Shown here: in pieces, positions 32,313 through 46,500 of the stretch
How the letters are laid out: the number at the start of each line of letters is the position of its first letter
How positions within the stretch are numbered: the first letter of the stretch is position 1
From: Globodera rostochiensis
Lineage: Eukaryota; Nematoda; Chromadorea; Rhabditida; Heteroderidae
DNA length: 64,000 nt
Direction: 5' to 3'
Assembly: GCA_018350325.1 (NCBI GenBank)
Contig: JAEVLN010000014.1
Span: 2,538,272 to 2,602,271, forward strand
Notes under the pieces: generated by a model
What the model was told of the DNA's origin: nothing
The model's input: the letters and a program-made list of their open reading frames with translations, nothing else
The model's database searches: none
Position numbers and translations under genes: made by a program

Positions 32313-32450
32313 TGGGGGGGGGGGTCTTTGGGGGAGGGGGGTCTTTGGGGGGGGGGGGGGGGGGACTTTGGGGGGGGGGGCTTTGGGGGGGCGGGGGACT
32401 TTGGGGGAGGGGACTCTTTGGGGGCTCCCCCCCCCCCCCCCCCCCCCCTC
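32313..32450 (+). repeat. (CTTTGGGG)-type G-cluster abutting a long C-run
   Basis: Six or more CTTT/ACTTT words separated by G-runs of 5 to about 18 bases, then a switch to a roughly 22-base C-run. The G part can form quadruplexes, and the G and C parts together can form a hairpin (inference). Confidence 0.9.
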
Positions 32451-32862
32451 CGCTTTGCGCAATCGGGGCAATCATCCCATCGCTCACAGCCAATTCTCTT
32501 TTGGCACAATTCTTCCCAGCTAAGGCAGGAGGACGACCTCCAAACCCATCCACCTTTCCTCCCATTCATTTCGTTTCGTTCTAAAATTTGAGAATTTTTT
32601 TGGAGGACGAACGATTTACGGGCATTTTTTGTTTTGTTTTTCCCACTCACCGATGACGGGCAGATTGCATGTTTGGTTTAGTGTGGGCGAAGGGGTTGAA
32701 TCGGCGTCAATTTATTTGCTCGCCCGCGGAAGTGCCAATTTTCGCCTTTCCCACTTTCTTCCCATTTCCCATTTCCAGGATGGATTTTCAATGGGTTCGG
32801 TTGGTTCATTTTCTTCCCCCCCCCTCTCTCCAATCAATGCATCCTTTTTAAGTGCTAAATCA

Positions 32863-33036
32863 TAGAGCCTGATAATTGAAAAGTCCTGGACCTGGATTTT
32901 ATGGAGGTTCCTGGACCTGATTTCCTGGACAAAAAACGCAGGTCCAGGAAAATCCAAGGGTTTGGAGGCTCCACTGGACCTGGACTCTGGATCCAGGAAA
33001 AATCCAGGCCTGGATCCAGGTCCAGGTCGGGCTCTA
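32863..33036. mobile_element. 174-bp hAT-type MITE with 8-bp target duplication
   Basis: The left end TAGAGCCTGA and the right end TCGGGCTCTA are inverted repeats matching at 9 of 10 positions. The flanks are the perfect 8-bp direct repeat CTAAATCA (32855-32862 and 33037-33044). The interior is built from repeated and inverted TCCTGGACCTG/CAGGTCCAGG words, so the whole element can fold back on itself. It lies just upstream of the Sp-like gene. A one-ended relative starts TAGAGCCTGGCGAG near 36816. Confidence 0.9.
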
Positions 33037-33105
33037 CTAAATCATTTTGCAGAATCTTATCGCTAACTATTTCTTTGATTTGATTCGAAAAAATCGTTTG
33101 GCCAA

Positions 33106-35535
33106 ATGCTAAAAATGCCCTCATCAACTTCTTTGGAGAAATCGGAAGAGCAGCAGCCTCATTACAGCCAACAACAACAGCAACAACACAACATTATGAA
33201 GAACCTTTTTTTGGAGTCTGAACAATTGGCGGTATGCCGTGGGCGACATCCCCCCAAACATTTTGCAAGACATTTTGAAGGGAAATTGCTACGCAAGGCC
33301 CAGCGATCCGTGCCCCCTCAGCTCTGCCGTTTCCGTCCACTCGGTTTGCCCGAGTCCGTTGGATCAACTGATGATGATGAAAGTTTTCTCCTCTCCCCCC
33401 TCCTCCACCTCCTCAGCCTCCACCGCTCTTGGTTGTTCGTCGCCCAAAGTGCCACTGGTCAAAACGCCTCCGGCGCTCTCGTCCCGAGCCCCCACTTCCT
33501 ACACTAACAACGACAACAATAAGGCTGCCCCGTCGGTAAGAACGGAAATCTAGACATTTTCAGTTCCATTCAAAAAGCTTTTACTAGGAATTGAAAATTT
33601 TAAGAGCATATATATTTTTTTCTTCGTAAAAAGACAGAATTTTGTCGGTTCATTTTGAACAATCGCTCGGTGAAGGTACCAATTTCCAGGAGGCGGTCAG
33701 TCTGTCCTCCGGCACTTTCGCTGGTCCTCAGTCTCTGCTCGACCCGTCGTCACTCGCCGTGTCGACTTACGCCGCCACACAATTGGCGGCACCGATGGCC
33801 GCTGCCGCCGCTGCGCCGTGGGCTTCCTCCGCTTGGAATTGGGGCGCTGCTGCTGCCGCCACTGAGACGGCCGCGCTGCTAAACGGAACGTATGGGACAA
33901 CGACGGCGACGACGACGTCGGCGACGGAGCCGTCAAACGGAGGATGGAACGGCGCGTACTTCGGCAACGCTTTCGGAAGTGGGAAAGATTCTTGAAATTT
34001 AGTGTCTCATTTAAGCTTCTTCTTCTGCTTTGCTTAAGGTCTGATGTCGAACCAATTCGGCAACATTGGAACGTCATGTTTCCCCTCCCAACTGCAGCAG
34101 CAGCAACAGCAGCAAATCACTCTCTCATCAACCGAATCAAATCAACAAAACTCTGTTTGTACTGTGAAGAACAGTTTAGCAACAATGGCATCACAACGGA
34201 ATAACAAGAGAGGCGTTAACGAAACGACAGAAAGAGCAGCCGCAACAGCGCCATCAGCGGTTACAACAACTTCAATCAGCGGCTGCACATCGAGGCACCA
34301 AATGTCACTGAGCTTAAACAGCAGTGGATCAACCACCGCGGCATTGGGCAATGGGAGATTGGCAACCAAAAGCTCAAAGCAACGGCCAAAAGGCGGGGGA
34401 AAAATGAGAAGAGGCGGCGGCAACGGCGTGCCGGGGAAGGGCGGGGGCGGTAAATGCGAGTGTCCGAACTGCAAAGCGGGTGAGGGGGGGGGGTTCAGCA
34501 TTTGCCATCAGCACCACTACCCCCCGGGGGGGGGGGGGGGTCAGCATTTCCCATCGGCGGCACCATCACCCCCCTCACTCACAGTCTTTCCGTTCATCTT
34601 CCTTTCACCTCAATTTGCTTATTTCGGCATCGTTTCTCCGACAAGATAACCCCCCTCTTATCTTACGACATTGGCACAACATTTGGACAAAGTGATGACC
34701 GAAAAACGCCGTTGGGGAGGGGGAGGGAAAAGGAACTCTTTCCCTTCTCAAATTCGTCCGTTCCTTTCCGGAACCGTTTAATCGTCTTTTGCCGACCCAT
34801 TCCATCCGACTAAGCCTCCCAAACATTTTTCCTTCCCATCCCTTTTTAACCGCGCATTTCTGCCGTAGTCGCCCGCCTCACCTGTCGTAGGCGGGGGGGG
34901 GGGGTAATGGCGGTTTGGGGGGGGGGGGAGCTCATCAAATTTTATTTGCCCCCCCCCCCTCACATCGTAAGCCATTTACTTTCCCTATTTTTTACCATCA
35001 TCCGGATCGGATTGAGTGCACCCAAAATTTCCATCCAATCGCAAAAACATTTCCCCAGAAGACATTGAACGCATAGGGAGGGGAAAGTAATAGAAAATAC
35101 CGGAAATGGTAATGGAAAAGGTTATGACGTTTCTTGGATTCCGTAAATATAATTATACTATCAATCGACTCCATTTGATCAGAGCAATTGAACGACACCA
35201 TTTTTTTGTTCCGGAAATTGCTAGAGGAAATAATGAGCTTTTTGTCTCATCAACAATTCACCCATTTTAAGGCATATACAATAAGCACAACTGCCACATA
35301 GCGGGCTGTCACAAAGTTTACGGTAAGTTTTTCTGGAAGAATTCGATTTAAAGAAACGGTTTAAAATTTTCCGTCTAGGAAAAAGTTCGCATTTGAAGGC
35401 GCACCTCAAATGGCACGTACCAGAACGTCCAACAATAATTGTAATTTTTGATACACTTTAACCCAAGGGATTTTCTCTCTTTGACAGAAGAAACGTTTGT
35501 TCGACCCACCGGACAGCATAAACTATGGCGACTGA
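33106..35535 (+). CDS. Sp/KLF-type transcription factor with Btd box, apparently one zinc finger
   Basis: Exons give a Ser/Gln/Ala-rich region (NNWRYAVGDIPPN, then EAVSLSSGTFAGPQ and NGGWNGAYFGNAFG) and SLMSNQFGNIGTS with a Gln run. Then comes a Gly/Arg-rich segment ending CECPNCKAG (about 34455-34478), the Buttonhead-type Cys motif of Sp factors. Two further exons encode HNCHIAGCHKVYG and KSSHLKAHLKWHVPERP, an almost perfect first Sp finger (C-x4-C-x12-H-x3-H). In Sp factors two more fingers follow the TGERP linker. Here the linker is VPERP and the next in-phase exon reads KKRLFDPPDSINYGD then stops at 35533-35535. Sp factors bind GC/GT boxes with three fingers, so this product would be unusual, or fingers 2-3 are lost or not found. 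The first exon and start are uncertain. Confidence 0.7.
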
Positions 35536-36429
35536 AGGCGCACCCAAAATGGATCGGATGGGAAGCCAATGAACAAAAGTTAGACCAAAACAGAAGACGG
35601 AATCATTCTAACGATCCTCAAATATGAGTCGAAATTAAGTTGTAAATGCGTTTAAAAATCATTAAAAAAACATGGGCGACAAATCAAATCTTTTATCCAA
35701 CAAAAATTCCAACGAATGGCGACCATTCATCCTCCGCGAAGAGCAAGCACAAGATGAAGAACCGATCCTCCTTGGATCTGAATAACCAAATAAATGCTTT
35801 TTGGTCATTGTTGGTGCATATAAATATCAGCCTTAGTGCCAAATTATAAAGTTTATAATTTCCAAACCCCTTATGGTAAAAAGCGTAAGATAAATCGTAT
35901 TTTTCCATAGAAACTGCTGACCGGCGAAAGTGAAAAAACGGGGTAGGCGACCGAAACTACAACAAGAACCCGAGCGTTAATTTCCATGGCCAAAAACACC
36001 CGGGATCCCGGTCGAGATTTAAATTACATTCTCCGAAAAATTTCAACAAATATTTTGGTTCTTGGGAACTTTTTAAAAAACAATCATTTCTGTTTCACAT
36101 CGGTAGTTAACCGGGCGGAGAAAAAATAAATAAAAAACGTCCGGGACAAAATTACAATTAGTTAGACATTTTTTAAGGATTTGCCTTCTTTTTTTTTTGT
36201 TTGGCTTTTATAGTTTTTAAGAATGACAGGGGCGAAATGCGCTGAAATCTTTTTCTTTAAAAAACTGGTCAAAACGGCGAAATCTGCTACATTTAATGAA
36301 GCGTAAATCTGGAAGCATTTTCATTTTTTAGCTGAAAACCAATAATAAATTTGGCAAAATGTCGTGCAAATTTCAAATCCATAATCAAAAACCTAGTTCG
36401 GAAATTGTGTGTTCGAAGATCAGGTTACG
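35536..36429. other. Spacer between Sp-like and NEDD8-like genes
   Basis: AT-rich. A short coding-like frame (EWRPFILREEQAQDEEP, near 35714-35780) is the only hint of an extra exon. No C-terminal exon for the NEDD8-like gene could be found here. Confidence 0.35.
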
Positions 36430-37503
<1,074 letters not shown>

Positions 37504-40500
37504 ATGCTGCAATACCATGTTATTCGTCGTGCTGAAGACATAGAGCACGTGCTTCGAGACAGGGTGGCCTTGTTACCCGGCGTCAGGTAAATTCAAAAAT
37601 AAAAAATGAGTGTAAAAATGGTTAAGATGTAATCAAGCTCAAACTATATTTTTTCTAGGGACCGCGAAAATCGTCCAATTATTTTTGTGCCCGCAAGGGA
37701 TGTGAATTCTCATCCTGATCATTTGCACAACCTTCTCACATATCTTTATGACGTTACACAGTGCGTTTCTTCTTTATAAACTTTGTAGTAAAGTTTTATA
37801 ACGTTTTCAAACCGGTTAAGAGACGATGCTAAACCTCGTGGCTTTACGATTGTAATTGACATGCGCAGAGGGACCACATGGGAGATTGTTAAACCGATAT
37901 TAAAATTTTTGCAGGTAGACGCTAATGTGCAGTTTTTTAAAAAATTTTGTTTTACATTTTAGGAATATTTCCCCGCTCCGATTAACTGTGTGTACATAGT
38001 GAAGCCGGACAAATTTCTTGAAAAATACAAAATTTCGACTGCCAAGTATAAATTTGATATTCAAATGATCTCTTTGGAAGCCCTACCAAAATTCATTGAT
38101 TTTTGCCAAATAATCCGCGAGTTTGGCGGTTCGATGCCTTATGATCATGACGAATGGATCGAACTACGAAAAGTATGTGTCCATTTTAAGATTTAACATG
38201 CCAACAACGTTTTTAGGATATTGAAAGAATTGTACAAAGAATTTGTGAGATACTCAAAAATTTGGACCGAATTTCTACTGAGATGGACAATGCCGAGATG
38301 CCCGTTGATGTTCAATCATCACAAGCAGCAAATGCAAAACACCAGGATTTATATCCAATCATAGCTGCTGTTCCGATTGACGAATTCAAGACGGAAGTCC
38401 AATCATTGAGGGACAGAGTGACCAGTTCTGGACACAGGCAAAGCGTTAGCACAAGGAATGTCTCGGTCATGACCAGCCCCAACCCGGATCTCTTGTCAGT
38501 CTTTCCACAAATGGACCAACTCTTGCAAAATTTAGTCATACGAAGGTGAAGTTAGGGACTAAAGCATTTCAATGACCTCATGGATTTTGCAGAAACAATG
38601 TTTATTATAAATGGGATTCTCGAAAAAACGATCTCGACCGCTATTGTCAGCTGAAGTTGTTTGAGCAGGATGCTGAAGAGGTGGGCAAATCGTTTACACT
38701 TCCTGTTCGACAATAATAGGGGATTTTGTATGAAAATAATAGTAAGTTTTGGGCGACTTTCGAGATTCGCCTATATCATTTATTTTGTTTGTTTTTCAGT
38801 TGTCTAAATGGATTTGTTCTCAATTCAACGTGCTAACCCACCGATTTGTGCTTATCGGTGAAAGTGAGATGGAAGCGAACAGACTTCTCAAAGAACACAA
38901 GGACTTTGCCGACTCCGTCAATGTGCGATTAAATGTTTCGATAATCATTGATTTGGTCCTTTCAGAAGATCCAAGTCAGTTATGAGCAAGTGATCACTGT
39001 TGGCCATCGCCTTCTTCAGCAATTCCAATCAATTGGAATGAACAGAATTGAGAGCATCTCTCAGCAACTGCAGGCCGATTGGGCGCAATTTGTGGGACGC
39101 ATTGAGCAACGGACGGCGCTCTTGCAAATTGCACTGAACATGCATAGGAAATGCGACACGGTAGGCGATGGATTGGCATGTTCGTAGTAATGAGCTTTTA
39201 AAGGAAAATGCCCTTTGAAAATTCTCCTTAAATTTGATGCTTAATTAAACAATTTAACAGTTTCTCAAAAATGCCGAGCTTTGGTTGCCCAATGTGGGGG
39301 TCGATCCGCACTCCATCCGGTCGGAGGACGAATTGCCCACCGCAGTGCAGAGGCACAACGAGTTTCAAAAGCTGTATCAGACAGCGTATTCTGAGGCCTT
39401 TGAAGAAACGAACAAATTGGCACGGGTGCTCCGAAAATATTTTGGAGAGTCGGCGCTGCAGTTGCCTGCATGGGAACTTGTTGAGGAGCAAATTCGTCAA
39501 ATTACGCGGACAAACAGAGAATTGCACAGCATTTGGGAGGCGCGGAATGAGACGGTGAGTACTGTGTGGAATATTTTGTGCTTTTTTTAAATTTATACCT
39601 ACCAAAGTTCAGATACAAATCAAAGCGTCCAGCACAGTGTTCAACCAAGACTTGAATTCGGTTGCTAAAAAATAATTGCATAATTTTTGCAGTTTCGTTT
39701 TTCAGGTTTTGAACTGGCTAACCGATCATGGCGAGCCGTTCATGCGAAGAAAGATAGGCATCGGTGTTGATCGGTCGACCGCGGCACAATTTTGCGAAAA
39801 TCATGACAAATTTCGCGCCGTTGCTCATAATACGCACAGAAATGCCGAACAAATCTTTCATATGGTTCAAATAATCATTCGCGATTCCGGTAATTTGAGA
39901 AACTTATTCAATCGTTACAATGTCCATTTATTAGACGAATCGACGAGGACCGAAACTCTTCAGCGTGTCGAAGAGCTTAGACGACGCATTGACAAATTCC
40001 GCAAATGCATTGAGCACCGGACTAATTTGTAAGGCATAAAATTGTTGTGGTCAAAATGAATCAAAGTAACACACAGACTTTGTTTGGCGTCAAATTTTTT
40101 TCTGCATTATGAAGAGATTATGCAATGGTACGCGAGAATGGATTCCAGGTATGAAGAAAATCAACACAAAACAAATCATTTTTACACTTGCAGGATGGGT
40201 AACATTCGGATTGTGCCTAATTCTGTGGAGCTTTGTGAGCAGAATAAGGATAAATTTCAGTCGGAGAATGACGGGACTGTGCAGGCCTACGAACGCGTAA
40301 TGGTGGAGGCACAACAGCTGTTGCAATCGCTCAAACAGCAGCGTGAACTGCTCGAAGTTGACAACACGGAGGCGACAGTTCATGTGCAGACATTGACCAG
40401 AAACATAGGTAATGTCACCAATTAACCTTTATGGACGATTCTTTAGGAATCTTGAAGACATTTTTATTTTTCTTATTTTTATCACATTCTGCTGATTGCT

Positions 40501-43500
40501 TCTTTTGTTGTTCTTCTACCGTAACAGACACCATTTTTAAGAAAATCGTCACCAACATGAAAAGGAGCGTTGGCAAGAGCAGCGCATTTACCTCAGCGCA
40601 GCATTGAAAATCTCCACATTTTTACGGGATTGTAACGAAATTAACAAACAATTGGAGGTAAACTTGTTGATTATATGGCATAGCTGTTCTTGCATTTAGT
40701 TGGACTGAACGAATGCTTATAAGATCATATTTTATTTGAATTTTTAGTGGTGAAAAACTCGAAATTATATATTTGTTTTGCCAATAATTTGCTGCTTTAC
40801 AATATTTGATACTTTAAAACAGAGTTGGCGACAGGACCTTGAGGGTTTGAAACACTCTGTGACCAGCACTGTCGAAATCATCAAGCAATACCACACCCAA
40901 AATACCGTCAAAGTACAACAAGTCGTCTCCGATGCGATGAAACAACTCTCCGAAATACTGCAGGTAGAACATATTAAGTAGTAACCATCTTAAAATATAC
41001 AAAAGTTAAAATGGAATTCCATCCATTTTTTTGTTGCTTTGATTAACTAAAAACTTTTTAAACTGATTCCTTAAAATGTGTACCCTCCAAAGCTTGTTTT
41101 GGTATTTCCTTTTTTAGTTGATTCATGCCAAAAACTTGCAACTTCTCTGCGCAGTTGAGCCAAGTCAGCCGTTAAAGGAAATGGTCACAACGGCAGCAAA
41201 TCGTCTCCACAACTTGGAGCAGGAAGTGATGCATGTAAAAATGGACAATTCCTGAGAAAGGCTGCTCATCCGCGTCTTTCCACCCATCTACAGATTGCCA
41301 AGGACGTGTCGAACAGAATTGAGCTCAGCATTCAATTGGGAAAACTGCGCCAAATTGCAAACGGAGTGATTGGCGCTGTCGAGCGTGAACAGATGCGGCT
41401 GATGCAACTTTATTTCATTCCGGGCAATCAACAGGAGGTGGACATGGAACTGCGTTATTTCCACGAGTTTCGCATCGGAATCGAGGTTTTGTCCGCTGTT
41501 TTTATTTTGTCCGCTTTGAGACACTTGCAATTTTAGTCGACTGAAGAGAATGTGAATCGTTTCTATGATGAGAAGGAAAAATTCTCGAATTTGCTCACAC
41601 TGGCGCTGGAGTCGCATGCCGAAACTCGTGTCAAGGCCGAAAACCTTTGCACTGAGGTCAAGACCAAATGGCAGGCTTTGGTGGGGCTGATGGACTCCAG
41701 GAGCAAATTGCTTTCGGCCGCAAATTCCTACTACAAATACACACGAATGGTTGCAAAATAACTCACATTTATGTGCCAATTCGACATTTTAAGCTTTTGC
41801 CGACTTCACAATCGATTGAGAACGATCTGTTGGGGGACGGAGAGAAACATTTTTGCAAATCGCGGGACTGGGACACGCTTCAGTGGTGCTATGAGGCGAT
41901 TCAGGAGCGAATTGAGAAACACCAAAGCCACAAGGAGCGGTTCATGGAGGCCAGTGTCTATGCCCAACGGACTGCCGATCAATTCATACGCCAAATCAGA
42001 CGATGCGACGCTCCACGGGAACACATGGAAATGCGACTTTTTGAGGTGCAAAGATGCAAAGACACCGTCCGTGAACGACAAGCCTTCATCTTTCGCCTGT
42101 GGATGAACACAAATGCGCAGTTAGAACATTGCCGAGACGCAACCAAAATCCAATTGATGGTGAAGGAAGTGAGTTTTGTGGCTGGCAAGTAACCAATGCA
42201 TTAGAGTATGTTGAAACATTTTATAGCTGAAGACAGTAATAACTAATCACAATTTTGATAATTGCTTTCAGATTGTTGATTGGTCAGATCGGGAGATGGC
42301 AACTTGTGCCAAAATCAAGCATACTGTTGACCAACTCAACAAGAACCGTGGTGATCACCGAGCAAAAATGGAGGAGCTGTTAGAACGCTGTCTTGAGCAG
42401 TGGGACTTGGTCAAAGTGGAGCGCTATGAAACGCGCAAACTCCTTCAGGAGACGAAACATTTTATGGAGGGCCGTCTGAACGAATTGCACGTAACGGAGG
42501 TGAAGAGCGGTTGCAGTTTGGCCCAGATAAAGTTCAAGAACATATGGGAAATGGTGATGGAGTGCGAGCAAGTGGTCAGAGCCGCGCTGAGTTTGGACGA
42601 GGCGAACATTCAGCGCCGAAAATCGGTAAGTACAGTTGCAGTTGGACTGACGGGTTGTGGTGTTAGGACACTTACAAATTAGAGTTTATCTTAGGTTTTA
42701 GAGGATTTAAAAACTTATAAAATTAAATGCTTTTCAAAGACGTGAGATTTGATTGTTTTTCAGGAACAAGAAAAGCTCAGTTTGGATCGCTTTAGCGACA
42801 GCACAATAGACGAGAAGTTGAGTGCCAAGGAATGTACGGCTGATCAGGATGGAGAAAACCGGAAAATTTTGGAGCCGATGAAGGAATTGTTGAAGTCTGA
42901 AAAGGATTATATTGAGGACCTAAGGTATAGTTGTTTTCAAAGTTATCAATTTTTGTTTGTTTTTATGCGTAAAGTTAAGACGCTGCGTTGACATATATTT
43001 GTACGGTTATCGTACGTCTGGCTCAATGTGTCCGATGGCAATCAGAGGGAAAGAACGCGAAATTTTTGGGAACATCGAAGAGCTTTATCAATTTCACTGC
43101 AGGTTGGGTTTTTGGACGAATTATAACCAATTTTAGAATTTCAAAAGAAAAATGTGTTTTCAGTGTTTTTCTTGGCGAATTGGTGGCTTATGCGATGAAT
43201 CCCGAAGATGTTGGCTATTGTTTTATTGAATGGATGGAAAAACTAAAAGAATTGTACGCGGATTACTGTCTGAACAAGGAGGAGAACAATTACCTCATTT
43301 GTCTTCCGGAAACAATTAAAATGTTCAATGTAAAACCACTTGCATTTGCATATTGTCAAAGTCGCACATTCCCTTCCGATAGGACATCCGAGAACAAAAT
43401 GGCATCGAACTGTCCCACGACCTTCAGTCGCTTGTCATCAAACCCGTTCAGCGGGTGACAAAATATCACATTCTGCTGAAGGAGCTGCTAAAGCATTGCG

Positions 43501-46500
43501 CCAAAAACTCGAAGGAAATTAAGAATGCTTACGAGATCGTACTCAGCATCCCAAAACTTGCTAACGATCGCATGCACCTCAAAAGCTTTGAAAATAGTCA
43601 GGTGGTCTGCTTAGAAGATGATTTTTTGATTTTTATGGATGTCATTTTAGGGTATTGCTGTCGGTGATTTTGTCATGCAGGACACTTTCCTTGTCTCCGA
43701 GCCGAAACGCTATTTTAAGCGTGAGCGGGAGCTTCAAGTGTTTCTTTTCGAGTCGAACATTGTGTTCACGAAGAAGGAGGAGCTGAGCTCGAAAAAGATG
43801 GGCTATGTGTACAAAGATAGCATTCTGGTGAGTTTGAGGAGGATGATACCGGACCGTTTGATGGTGGTTGAGTGGGTGATATGTCATCATTTGTCTTAAC
43901 AGTTGCGAGAAGTCCATGTTGTGGAGCACATAGAGGGCGATATTACAAAATTTGGCCTGCGGAAAAGTGCTTTTCCTCATCAAAACGATCAGAACACAAC
44001 GGTGTTGAAGGCAAACAGTGAGGCCGTGCGAATTTCATGGGTGAAAATGTTGAGAGATTTGAAATTGGACATGGGACGTCAACAGAAAACAGGCAGAACT
44101 ATCAGAATTCTTTTCGTTCATTTAAAAAAAATTCTGTTTAGATGAAAATTCGCTGACTTCTGCTGGCGGCACAAATCGCTCGTCTCGGGATTCTCAGTCC
44201 AGTATAACAGCAGTACTCTCCTCGTCCGCAGTAGCAATTCAAGCGACAGAAGACCGAAATTCGGCACAAAGCCTGGAGAATGCATCGTGCACCGCCACCA
44301 ACAACAGCGTACAGCGGCCGCATCAGCAAGTGGTCCTTCGACATGAGGCGGATACGAATGGCATCGTTTCATTTAGAGGCAAACCGGTGAGTTTTGATTT
44401 AAAGAAAAAGAAAAAAACTGGAATTATCGAAGGGCGGTGAGAGAGAGAAAGTAGTGAAAAGAGAGAAAGAGTGAAAAGAGAGAGAAAGAAAGGGGATGGG
44501 TAAAAAATGAAAAGGACGATTTTAACGGTGTTATGGCGAAAAAGACTGAGCTAGGAGACTTTATGGGGGGGGGGGGAGTAAAGAACAATTGGTATTATCT
44601 GCGGCGGGCCTTCTCTGTGTCCCTCTGCTTTCTCAACTTTGATCGATTTGATGATCACCATCTTTTCGAGATCTTCGACTCCAATTCACGTTTAAACCCT
44701 CTCAATTACATTCTAAATATTTTCTTGATCAACCTTAAAAATTGAAGTTCTCTTCAAAATGGACCATTTCCATCCAATTTATTCACCTTTTAATGGAGAA
44801 TTTAATCCAACTGAACCAAAATCAGCGAGCAAAGTGTTGGAAACCCGTAGTTCGATAGTGTTTTATTCGCCAAATGCATTGCCGACCACTCTAAAGCTGA
44901 CTGAAAGATCTTGTCCAGAAGTCTTCGAAGCCGCTCCACACAATTCGTTATCGTCATTGTTTCCTCCAACTTCGTCCCCACTCAAAACGAGCTCTTCGAT
45001 GGTCGACTTGCTACCCTCTCGTTTTCCCACGGATGTCGAGGACGCAGGGAATGAAACAGACGACGAAAAAAGCGGACAAGCAGTCGAAGATACAGCTACA
45101 ATTCCTTGTTCGTCCATGGTGTTCACCTCAATCGTTGAGGAAGACAGCGAATTTTACAGTGCCAATGAGCCGCGAAACATGCCTCCTCCGCACAGTTATT
45201 CTTCACAAGCACAGAACCAAAAACGACGGAATTCGACCAGCAACAACAACAACAACAACAATTCCAATAATCTCTACAAAATATTCAAAACGTTTCGCGA
45301 CCAATTGGAAAGAACAAAAATGACGTTTCGCAGTTCGCAGACAGAAACTGAGCAGCAGAAAGAGAGACGGCGCATGGCGAATTCGCGCTCATTTCCTATC
45401 TCTTCCTCTTCCATGTCCTCAATTCATGACTACTGGAAGAGTCTGCTTCAGCGCGAAAGTCGGTCTGTCCAACAGCGACAGGTACAAGCATTCGTTTTTT
45501 TTAAACTTTTTTTTTTGAAATATGCAAATGCTTATCTCTTTAATCCTTTATATATAATACTATAGTTATTTAACATATGTTTTGGAAAACTTAAATTCCA
45601 AATCTCTTTTAAATTTGTATTTTCTGTCATGTTTCCCTTTCACAAAAATGTGCATCGTAAAGGGGGGGGGGGAAATGGAATGACAAAACGCGTGTGCATT
45701 GACCGCGGAAGAAAAGGGAAATGACGCCAGGCCCAGGCTGGGGACAGGCAAGGCCTTGCATTGCCTTTATTTGCCGTTCAAAAGGACGTCGAACGAATTC
45801 TAAGCAGCTGACTAACTAAGGGACTGGCCCAGCTGTGGGACAGTCCGCCGGCAGCGGGGCGCAGAGAGTGGCACCGGTCTGGTGGGATCTCATTTCACCA
45901 TTGGCACAAAATTTGCTGCCGCGAGATAATTTTCTCTTCGGTTGGGTGGTGGAGTAATGAGTGTTGTGGGTGGTTGCCTCGCCCAACGCCCCCCTGCCCC
46001 TAATTATCATTGCCATACACTCACACAGAACAGCCCGTTGGCTGCGTGCACCACTTCTACTCCCGTACGCGAGAATTTTTCTCCATTTTTATTCCAATAG
46101 CTGAACGAACTAATCTTTCCACACACTCGTCCAGCCACCACCACATATTGATCCATTCCCAGCTATCCAAAAGCATCATTTTTTTCAATTTATAAATAAT
46201 TAGAGATTGTTTAGCACCCACTTTTTGGTAGCAGGAATTAATCCCCCCTTTCATCCAAAAAGAATACACTTTATATTTTTTTGAAAATATTTCTCGACGA
46301 AATCTTTTGTTTCAACTCATTATTTCTACAAAAAAATATTTCAAAAATTCGAATTTAGACGGAGTCATTTTTCTTTGGGAAAAAGGTTAAAATGGGACGA
46401 AAATTGAGAAGTGTGCGAAATTAGAGAGTAATTTTGCATAATTGGTGAAGAATTTCTTTGAATCTTTCTCATCTTTCAAGCAATTCATTTGTCTGGGCAT

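Larger units (their letters stand above)
29780..33105. other. No gene recognised; simple-repeat-rich intergenic region
   Basis: No family match on either strand. A minus-strand block at about 31300-31450 (NEETYEAIARKMNIRHRNGTAHP) ends at a GTGAGA-like donor and could be an isolated exon, but nothing confirms it. The stretch has a (GCT)11 run, (CGTT)n near 32148-32168, many poly-G/C tracts and one hAT-type MITE. It may be the upstream region of the calponin-like gene on the left and the Sp-like gene on the right. Confidence 0.4.
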
